NCBI GenBank assembly: GCA_947630465.1
Contig: CANRHT010000128.1
Location: 1-5,401, forward strand
Direction: 5' to 3'
From: an uncultured Pseudomonadaceae bacterium
Lineage (GTDB): Bacteria > Pseudomonadota > Gammaproteobacteria > Pseudomonadales > Pseudomonadaceae
DNA: 5,401 bases
Part shown: positions 1 to 5,401 of the stretch, one piece after another
Layout of the letters: every line of letters begins with the position of its first letter
Position numbering within the stretch: the stretch's first letter is position 1
Translations under genes and position numbers: made by a program
Notes under the pieces: generated by a model
The model's input: only the letters and a program-made list of their open reading frames with translations
Databases searched by the model: none
What the model was told of the DNA's origin: nothing

Positions 1-1166
1 TGAAAGAGCGTAAACCATTAGTCAGTAAACCTTACATTTCAGTGACCGATCGGCTTGTGGTGTTTTTAACGCACCCTATATTTGATGCGCAAGGTACTTA
101 TTTGGGTTTTGTCGGTGGTTCTATTTATTTACATGAACAGAGTATTTTGTTTATGTTGCTGGGCAAACACTATCATTCCAATGACTCGTATATTTATGCC
201 GTTGATAGTGATGGGCGCCTAGTTTATCACCAAGATGCTACACGAATCGGTGAGCAGATTACTGGCAATGAAGTGATTGACAGTGTGAGGCAGCAGCAGA
301 CGGGCAGTCAGCAGGTTCTCAACTCCAAAGGCATACAGATGTTGGCAGGCTATGCGCCTGTGCCCAATGCACAGTGGGGTGTGGTGACGCAGCGCTCTCT
401 TGAAGCAACCTTATCGGGTATGAGGCAGCAAATGCTGATTGTCGCCCAATACAGTTTTCCATTTTTTGTGCTGATTGTCTGGCTGGTGTGGATTGTTTCA
501 CGCTGGATTTCTAAACCACTGTGGCAGCTGGCGCACAGTGCGGAGTCTTTGGACAAGCCTGATACGCATGTGGGGATTGTTGACGTTAAAGATTGGTACT
601 TTGAGGCTGAGCAGCTCAAGCGCGCTATGCTCAATGGCTTGGCCGGTGTGAATAAGAAGCTGGGTCAGTTGAATCTGGAAAATATGACCGATCCCTTAAC
701 CGGTTTGATGAATCGCCGTGGCATGCAGCTGACTTTAGATGAGTGGGAGCAAGCCCAGCAGTCATTTTCGGTGATTATGGGGGATATTGATCATTTCAAA
801 CGCGTTAATGATAAATTTGGTCATGATGTTGGCGATAAAGTACTGCAGTTTTTTGCAGATCATATGCGCGCCTCATCGCGCCCTGATGACATTATTTGTA
901 GGGTGGGCGGTGAGGAATTTATTATGCTGCTGCCTAAGGCTGATGCTGAGATGGCGGGTAAAGTCGCTGAACGTTTGCGCGCGCGCGTGGCGGAAAGTGT
1001 TTGTAGTTATATTGGTACACCCGTGACTTTATCACTTGGCGTAGCGAGTTGGCCATGCGGATCAGCAAGAGCTGAAGATGTGCTGAAAAATGCTGATCTT
1101 GCTTTATATGCTGCTAAAAACGCAGGACGTAATACCGTTAAGCACAGCAAAGTTGTGTGTGATTAA
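1..1166 (+). CDS. Membrane-bound diguanylate cyclase with periplasmic dCache sensor (5' partial)
   Basis: Makes the second messenger c-di-GMP from two GTP at the inner face of the cytoplasmic membrane, with a periplasmic sensor. The frame is open from base 3 to the TAA at 1164-1166 (387 codons visible). There is no convincing start: the GTG at 42 lies inside the conserved Cache fold, so the gene begins upstream of the window and lacks its first membrane helix here. Numbering from codon 42: Cache remainder about 1-125 (GGSIYL, then AVDSDGRLVYH and GYAPVP stretches); transmembrane helix about 131-153; short HAMP-like linker 154-205; GGDEF domain about 209-370. Catalytic features are intact: metal ligand D248 in GDIDHFK, guanine-contacting N256 and D265, and GGEEF at 289-293. 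The product-inhibition I-site RPDD (280-283) sits the canonical five residues before GGEEF. No EAL domain follows, so this should be a synthase only. The sensed ligand and the exact family member cannot be named. Confidence 0.5.
   Translation, partial: KERKPLVSKPYISVTDRLVVFLTHPIFDAQGTYLGFVGGSIYLHEQSILFMLLGKHYHSNDSYIYAVDSDGRLVYHQDATRIGEQITGNEVIDSVRQQQTGSQQVLNSKGIQMLAGYAPVPNAQWGVVTQRSLEATLSGMRQQMLIVAQYSFPFFVLIVWLVWIVSRWISKPLWQLAHSAESLDKPDTHVGIVDVKDWYFEAEQLKRAMLNGLAGVNKKLGQLNLENMTDPLTGLMNRRGMQLTLDEWEQAQQSFSVIMGDIDHFKRVNDKFGHDVGDKVLQFFADHMRASSRPDDIICRVGGEEFIMLLPKADAEMAGKVAERLRARVAESVCSYIGTPVTLSLGVASWPCGSARAEDVLKNADLALYAAKNAGRNTVKHSKVVCD
906..920 (+). other. GGEEF active-site motif of the diguanylate cyclase
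   Basis: Codons GGC GGT GAG GAA TTT encode GGEEF, the A-loop that binds GTP and metal in active diguanylate cyclases. The I-site RPDD is encoded at 879-890. Both being intact predicts an active, feedback-inhibited enzyme rather than a degenerate c-di-GMP receptor. The prediction is from family knowledge; the motifs are read directly. Confidence 0.5.
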
Positions 1167-1177
1167 AATGCTGTGCT
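1141..1177 (+). repeat. 9-bp perfect inverted repeat across the cyclase stop codon
   Basis: AGCACAGCA (1141-1149) and its exact reverse complement TGCTGTGCT (1169-1177) flank a 19-base loop that contains the TAA stop. As RNA this could form a 9-bp hairpin. No run of T follows the right arm (the next bases are GCTGCTTGCAG), so it does not look like a standard Rho-independent terminator. It might protect the 3' end of the cyclase message, weaken read-through into tamA, or be chance: a 9-bp match with a loop of this size is not rare over 5 kb. Confidence 0.5.
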
Positions 1178-1196
1178 GCTTGCAGTTATGGCTCAC

Positions 1197-1205
1197 TGCT
1201 ATAAG
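1197..1205 (+). promoter_or_regulatory. Possible extended -10 promoter upstream of tamA
   Basis: TGCTATAAG fits the extended -10 pattern TGnTATAAT with one mismatch. No good -35 hexamer lies 16-18 bases upstream (TGCTTG at 1177-1182 is weak), though extended -10 promoters can work without one. Transcription would begin near 1212, leaving a very short leader of about 7 bases before the ATG at 1219, or about 19 bases before the in-frame ATG at 1231. Weak evidence; tamA could equally be read from a promoter upstream of or inside the cyclase gene. Confidence 0.5.
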
Positions 1206-1218
1206 TGATTGGGTTGTT

Positions 1219-2958
1219 ATGTCGATTGATATGAAATTGAGAGCGTTCAAAGCGTGCTGCATTGTGCTGCTAATGCTGTGCTCGAGCCTTGTTGTTGCGC
1301 AAGATCAACTCGATGTGCAAGTTACCCCCAAAAGTGCTGCGCTGAAAAAAAATATTGAAGCCTATATCCATCAGCTCAGTGAAGGTGATCGTAAAACTGT
1401 CAATGCGGCTAAGCGTGCGGTACTGAAGCGCACGCGTGAAGCCAGTGAAGCGCTGGGCTATTACCAGACTAAAACGGTGGTGCGCCTGACTGACGATGAA
1501 AAACCCGTGATGCAGGTGCTGGTTGAACGCGGTGATCCGGTGCGTTTGCGTACCGTTAATATTCAGGTTAAAGGCGAAGCCAGTGCGCTTCCAGCCTTTG
1601 CTATTCCCGACGACAAACGTTTAAAAGTCGGTGCGCGCCTGGATCACAGCGCTTACGACGATTTAAAAAGCACTTTGCAAAATCAAGCACTGCGTTTTGG
1701 TTTTTTTGCTGCAGATTTTGAACGCAGTGATATTTTAATTGATCCGCAAATTGGTACGGCTGATATAAATTTGGTGTTTGTCAGCGGCCCACGTTACCGC
1801 CTGGGTGCAGTGACGTTTTCTGAAGAATCAAAGATTGATCCTAAAGTACTTGAACGTTTATTACCTTTTGAGCCAGGCACGCCTTACAACTCCGCTTTAG
1901 TGGCTAAGCTCAGTCAAAATTTGCAATCCACGGGCTATTTTCAGCAAGTGCGCGTCGATGCTGTGGGGACGGCAGAGGGGCCTTTGGAGATTCCGGTGAA
2001 TGTTGCACTTGAAGCCATTAAACCGCGTACGCTCAGTTTAGGTTTAGGCTTTTCCACTGACGTTGGTCCGCGTGGGCGTTTTGGTTGGGAACGGCATCGG
2101 GTCAATTCCCATGGGCATAAATTGGGTTTTGACAGTGAGATTTCTAAACCACGGCAAAACGTGTCCACCTGGTACCAAATTCCTTTAGCGCAGCCTCTGA
2201 CGGATTATGTGCGCTTTGGCTCGGGATATCAGCGTGAGGAATTGGTGGATGCCAGCAGCCGCTTGATTAACTTAGGCGTGCAGTGGCATGCGCGTTTGCC
2301 CAGTGAATGGTTGCGCGTAGTTTCGCTGCGCTGGGAGCAAGAGGATTATGATTTTGGCAGCGGTGGTCGCAGTGGTCGCAGCAGTTTTTTAATGCCGGGT
2401 GTGGGTTATTCCGTACTGCGCAGTGATTCGCCTCTTGACCCCAGTCGCGGCTATCGTATGCAGTGGGATGTACGTGGCGCTAAACAAGATATTTTAGCCG
2501 ATGCCGATGTGCTGCATGTCACGGCGCTGACGCGTGGCTTGATTACCTTGGCTGATAAACACCGCTTCCTTGCTCGTGCACAAATCGGTGCGATTAGTAC
2601 CAATGATTATGAGAAAGTGCCGCCGTCACTGCGTTTCTTTGCCGGTGGTGACCAAAGTGTGCGCGGTTATGATTACCAAACATTGTCACCGCGTGATGCA
2701 CAAAATAACCGCGAAGGTGGTCGCTATATGTTTGCCGGTAGCTTGGAGTACCAGTACAGCGTAGCTGAGCGCTGGCGCATTGCCGCTTTTGTCGATCAAG
2801 GTAATGCGATTAACTCGCTGACCGATAAAATGAATACCGGTGCGGGTTTTGGTGTGCGCTGGGTGTCGCCAGTGGGACCTTTGCGCCTTGATTTAGCCCA
2901 TGCGTTTGATGAAGACAAAGGCTTTCGCATCCACTTCTCGATGGGGCCTGAATTATGA
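1219..2958 (+). CDS. tamA: TamA, outer-membrane Omp85-family subunit of the translocation and assembly module
   Basis: Outer-membrane partner of TamB, implicated in insertion of some beta-barrel proteins and autotransporters and in outer-membrane lipid homeostasis. From the ATG at 1219 the product is 579 residues, close to E. coli TamA (about 577). A Sec signal peptide spans about 1-27: basic MKLRAFK, hydrophobic CCIVLLML, likely cleavage after VVA before QDQ. Three POTRA domains follow at about 29-106, 107-190 and 193-267. The barrel begins about 268 with LSLGLGFSTDVGPRG, a typical TamA first strand. The VRGY lid-lock motif within GGDQSVRGY is at 481-484, and the protein ends in FSMGPEL, like the GPEL end of known TamA. 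The start is uncertain: ATG 1231 gives a cleaner signal peptide, while the in-frame ATG at 1168 would add a second hydrophobic stretch and is less likely. No candidate has a clear Shine-Dalgarno. The stop overlaps the tamB start by 4 bases. Identification is confident. Confidence 0.5.
   Translation: MSIDMKLRAFKACCIVLLMLCSSLVVAQDQLDVQVTPKSAALKKNIEAYIHQLSEGDRKTVNAAKRAVLKRTREASEALGYYQTKTVVRLTDDEKPVMQVLVERGDPVRLRTVNIQVKGEASALPAFAIPDDKRLKVGARLDHSAYDDLKSTLQNQALRFGFFAADFERSDILIDPQIGTADINLVFVSGPRYRLGAVTFSEESKIDPKVLERLLPFEPGTPYNSALVAKLSQNLQSTGYFQQVRVDAVGTAEGPLEIPVNVALEAIKPRTLSLGLGFSTDVGPRGRFGWERHRVNSHGHKLGFDSEISKPRQNVSTWYQIPLAQPLTDYVRFGSGYQREELVDASSRLINLGVQWHARLPSEWLRVVSLRWEQEDYDFGSGGRSGRSSFLMPGVGYSVLRSDSPLDPSRGYRMQWDVRGAKQDILADADVLHVTALTRGLITLADKHRFLARAQIGAISTNDYEKVPPSLRFFAGGDQSVRGYDYQTLSPRDAQNNREGGRYMFAGSLEYQYSVAERWRIAAFVDQGNAINSLTDKMNTGAGFGVRWVSPVGPLRLDLAHAFDEDKGFRIHFSMGPEL
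1345..1352 (+). repeat. Run of eight A early in tamA
   Basis: Eight consecutive A residues encode K-K and part of N at codons 43-45 of tamA. A one-base slip here would frameshift almost the whole protein. A further seven-T run lies at 1701-1707 in the same gene. The frame is intact in this window. Such runs can arise by chance, and no regulatory role is shown. Confidence 0.5.
2363..2380 (+). repeat. Tandem 9-base repeat in the tamA barrel
   Basis: The unit GTGGTCGCA occurs twice back to back in frame and contributes to the sequence GGRSGRSS, at about residues 382-389. This Gly/Ser/Arg-rich patch lies between likely beta-strands (DYDF before, SFLMPGVGYSV after), so it probably forms a turn or loop of the barrel. 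It may be a small in-frame duplication by replication slippage. Confidence 0.5.
2955..2958 (+). promoter_or_regulatory. ATGA stop-start overlap coupling tamA and tamB
   Basis: The tamB ATG (2955-2957) overlaps the tamA TGA (2956-2958). A GGGG stretch at 2943-2946, eight bases before the ATG, is the only Shine-Dalgarno-like sequence. Terminating ribosomes could restart directly on tamB, which would keep the two partners in proportion. The arrangement is seen; the coupling is inferred. Confidence 0.5.
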
Positions 2959-5401
2959 AGCGCATCAGTATTGCGGTTGTGTTGGCTATATTGTGCTTGG
3001 TGTTGCTGGTACTGGGAGCCACTTTTGGCTTATTGGCGACTCAGTCGGGCAGTCGTTGGCTATTGAATCAAGTGCCGGGTCTGACGGTTGAAGGCTTTAA
3101 TGGCGCGGTGTTGACTGATTGGCAAGCGGAGCAGTTAGATTGGCAGCAAGATGATTTAAGCCTGCGGATCAGTGCGCTACAGATGCAATTGCGCCCCAGT
3201 TGTTTACTGCGCAGTGCTCTGTGTTTAGATACTTTAACGGCTGCACGTATTGAGTTAACTCTGCCTGAATCAGCCGAATCCAGTGAGCCACAGCAAAATA
3301 TTGAACTGCCAGAATTACAACTGCCGCTCAGCATTGAGATTGAGCGTATTTATATTGGTGAATTGCTGCTCAATGGTGAACTGCTGTTGGCTGACAGTGG
3401 CTTGCGCGCGCAATGGCTGGCTGATGGGATTCACATCACTGAGTTGGGGCTCAAACACCAAGACTACGCGGTGCAGCTCAGTGGCTTTATAACGCCAAAG
3501 GCGGATTGGCCGTTACAGATTAAAATTAACGCTGATGTGCCTATCCCTGATGAACCGGCTTTAAAGGTGCAAGCGCAGTTGGGCGGAAGTTTGCAAGCGC
3601 TGACGCTGCAGGCCAGTACCAGCGGCTTTGTAATCGCCAATATCGAAGGTCAAGTGCAGGCGCTTAAAGCTGAATTACCAGCGCAGTTAACTGTAAAGAT
3701 TCCTCAATTTACTGCTCCTGCCGATGTGCCTGAGACTTTAACTGTGGCGGATGTAGTGCTTAATCTGCAAGGTGATATGCAAGCCGGCTACACACTCAAT
3801 GCTCAAGCGTTGCTACCCAAAACAGCTGAGCAGATGCAGCTTAAGTTGGCGGCGCTGCTAAAAACCAGCGGTGCACAGTTGCAGGTGCTGCGCCTCAGTG
3901 CGGGTGATGAGGCTTTTGTCGCGCTGCAAGGTGCGGTGGATTGGCAGCAAGAATTACAGGCCGATGCACAGTTGCAGTGGCAAGACTTCCCTTGGCACAG
4001 TCTATTGGGACAAGACGAGATTCCAGTGCAGTTGCACACCTTAACTGGGCAGGTGAAGTATCAAGCTGGCGCTTATCAAGGCACGCTTAACGGTGATCTT
4101 AATGGTCCAGCTGGGCCTTTTAGTGTCACCAGCGCGTTTGACGGTGACTTGCAGCAGGTGCAGCTCAGTGAGTTATTGGTCGAGGCGGGGCAAGGACGTT
4201 TGCAAGGCAATGCGACTGTGGCCTTTGCTGATGGTGTTGAGTGGTTGGCGGATATTCAAGCCAGTAAGCTCGATCCCTCCTATTGGGTCGCAGAATTACC
4301 GGGTGAGCTGGCAGGCAATATTCACAGCCAAGGTGTGCTGCGTGATGGTCAGTTACAGGTCGAGGCCACGGCTGATTTAAACGGAAAGTTGCGCGGTTCT
4401 TTAACGCAATTGGTCATCGATTTACAGGGTGAGCAGCAGGAGCAAGCGGCAGCGGTATGGCAGCTGAAACGGGCGGACTTACGTTTCGGTGATAACACTA
4501 TTGTCGCCACTGCACAGTTGGATGAAGCATTGGCCGCTGATCTAAAGCTAGACTTACCGCGCTTGGTGCAAATCTGGCCGGGCTTAGCCGGTAAAGCCAG
4601 CGGTACAGTACAGCTGTCGGGTAGCCTCGATGCGCCATTGGCCAATGCCCAACTACAGAGCAGTGGCGTGGCTTATCAAGGTGATCGCATTGGCGCGTTG
4701 CAATTGCAAGCCGAGCTTATGCCCGGTGAAAAAGTGCAGTTGAATCTCGATGCTGAGCGTATTTGGCTGGGTGATAGCGAGCTGGGCGAGCTGCATCTAA
4801 CTGGGCAAGGCACGCTTGATCAGCACAGCGCTGAATTATCCCTGCAAGGCCCGATGCTAGAAACTGAGCTTAAATTAAGCGGCGGCTTAGCAGCGGGTGA
4901 TTGGCGTGGCCAGTTAGAGCGCTTGCTACTGAGCAGCAACGGGCAGAATTGGGCGCTGGAAAAAGCCACCGCGATTCATTATTTACACAGCGGTGAACTG
5001 AATGTGGCGGCGCATTGCTTTAAAGATAAGCAAGCCAGTCTCTGTGCAAATGAGCAGCGTTTATTGCCGCAGGCGCAGATTGATTACCGTTTGCGTAATT
5101 TTCCGCTAGCGACTGCACAACCTTGGCTGCCGGATGATGCGCAGATCAGCGGGCAGGTCAATGGTGTGTTTAAAATTGCTCTGCTGGACAAGGGCCCTGT
5201 TGGCACCATTGAGTTGGATGCTGGTGCAGGCCAATTGCGCGTTAAAAATGACGAGCAGTGGCAAGTGTTTGCCTGGCAGACATTGCGTTTGCACAGTGAT
5301 CTCACCGCCAAAGCCATCCAATCGAAGCTACAGCTGAAAGGCGTGGATAGTGGCCAGCTTGAGTTGCTGGTTGATATTGATCCCGCGTCAGCCAATAAGG
5401 A
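2955..5401 (+). CDS. tamB: TamB, inner-membrane-anchored periplasmic subunit of the translocation and assembly module (3' partial)
   Basis: AsmA-like/DUF490 protein that spans the periplasm and works with TamA; family members are implicated in phospholipid transport to the outer membrane and in outer-membrane protein assembly. The frame is open from ATG 2955 to the window end (815 codons, no stop). Known TamB proteins are about 1200-1300 residues, so roughly the last third, including the conserved C-terminal DUF490 (TamB) domain that contacts TamA, is missing. Visible parts: short basic start MKR; uncleaved signal-anchor helix about 5-27 (ISIAVVLAILCLVLLVLGA); family-typical segment LNQVPGLTVEGFNGAVLTDW after it; then long runs of alternating polar and hydrophobic residues rich in Leu, Gln and Gly, as expected for stacked beta-strands of a hydrophobic groove. 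Two closely spaced cysteine pairs, C83/C90 and C688/C697, could form periplasmic disulfides. Position right after tamA supports the identity. The function of the visible half rests on family knowledge. Confidence 0.5.
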   Translation, partial: MKRISIAVVLAILCLVLLVLGATFGLLATQSGSRWLLNQVPGLTVEGFNGAVLTDWQAEQLDWQQDDLSLRISALQMQLRPSCLLRSALCLDTLTAARIELTLPESAESSEPQQNIELPELQLPLSIEIERIYIGELLLNGELLLADSGLRAQWLADGIHITELGLKHQDYAVQLSGFITPKADWPLQIKINADVPIPDEPALKVQAQLGGSLQALTLQASTSGFVIANIEGQVQALKAELPAQLTVKIPQFTAPADVPETLTVADVVLNLQGDMQAGYTLNAQALLPKTAEQMQLKLAALLKTSGAQLQVLRLSAGDEAFVALQGAVDWQQELQADAQLQWQDFPWHSLLGQDEIPVQLHTLTGQVKYQAGAYQGTLNGDLNGPAGPFSVTSAFDGDLQQVQLSELLVEAGQGRLQGNATVAFADGVEWLADIQASKLDPSYWVAELPGELAGNIHSQGVLRDGQLQVEATADLNGKLRGSLTQLVIDLQGEQQEQAAAVWQLKRADLRFGDNTIVATAQLDEALAADLKLDLPRLVQIWPGLAGKASGTVQLSGSLDAPLANAQLQSSGVAYQGDRIGALQLQAELMPGEKVQLNLDAERIWLGDSELGELHLTGQGTLDQHSAELSLQGPMLETELKLSGGLAAGDWRGQLERLLLSSNGQNWALEKATAIHYLHSGELNVAAHCFKDKQASLCANEQRLLPQAQIDYRLRNFPLATAQPWLPDDAQISGQVNGVFKIALLDKGPVGTIELDAGAGQLRVKNDEQWQVFAWQTLRLHSDLTAKAIQSKLQLKGVDSGQLELLVDIDPASANK

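Noticed and set aside
42..44. GTG at 42 as the true start of the cyclase
   Set aside because: The frame is open upstream to the window edge and residues before 42 (KPYIS) fit the conserved Cache fold, so the gene is cut by the window edge rather than starting here.
1150..1200. Rho-independent terminator after the cyclase gene
   Set aside because: A hairpin is possible but no U-rich tail follows it.
1090..1218. Extension of tamA upstream to an ATG at 1090, within the cyclase gene
   Set aside because: It would overlap the cyclase by 77 bases in another frame and put a long non-homologous stretch before a good signal peptide.
1255..1290. Possible lipoprotein signal (LLMLCSS) at the start of TamA
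   Set aside because: The residue before the cysteine is Leu rather than Gly/Ala/Ser, so it does not match a lipobox; cleavage after VVA by signal peptidase I fits better, and TamA proteins are not lipoproteins.
3068..3334. Minus-strand open frame of 88 codons opposite tamB
   Set aside because: It lies fully inside the tamB coding frame, has no recognisable domain, and is rich in Ser and Cys, as reverse-strand shadows of Leu/Gln-rich genes often are.
4093..4380. Plus-strand open frames in another phase inside tamB (also 3283-3492 and 5134-5337)
   Set aside because: The tamB frame is open across all of them; their peptides have unnatural composition and no family features.

Overview
The window holds three genes on the + strand, packed end to end, with only one short intergenic gap (1167-1218). 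Base composition is balanced by eye. The gene pair tamA-tamB, with a 16-strand Omp85 protein followed by an AsmA-like/DUF490 protein, points to a Gram-negative proteobacterium. The style of the proteins (dCache-GGDEF sensor, TamA ending in GPEL, cysteine pairs in TamB) suggests a gammaproteobacterium, perhaps a moderate-GC relative of Pseudomonas. That placement is inference only.

Region 1 (1-1166) is the 3' part of a membrane-bound diguanylate cyclase. Its N-terminus lies outside the window. What remains is most of the periplasmic Cache sensor, the second transmembrane helix, a HAMP-like linker and a complete GGDEF domain with intact active site (GGEEF) and inhibitory I-site (RPDD). Region 2 (1167-1218) is a 52-base gap. 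It contains half of a 9-bp inverted repeat that spans the cyclase stop codon, and a possible extended -10 promoter. Region 3 (1219-2958) is a full-length tamA: signal peptide, three POTRA domains and an outer-membrane beta-barrel with the VRGY lid-lock motif. Region 4 (2955-5401) is the first 815 codons of tamB, which overlaps tamA by 4 bases (ATGA) and runs off the right edge without a stop.

TamA and TamB form the translocation and assembly module. TamB is anchored in the inner membrane and crosses the periplasm as a long beta-taco, reaching TamA in the outer membrane. The pair is implicated in outer-membrane protein insertion and in phospholipid transport to the outer membrane. The 4-base overlap suggests translational coupling and matched synthesis. 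The cyclase is a separate function, and whether it is co-transcribed with tamAB cannot be decided from sequence alone. No RNA genes, CRISPR arrays, insertion sequences, attachment sites or convincing Rho-independent terminators were seen. There is no gene-free stretch over 300 bases. I found no convincing new biological system: this is largely ordinary core-genome sequence with a few local details worth checking.
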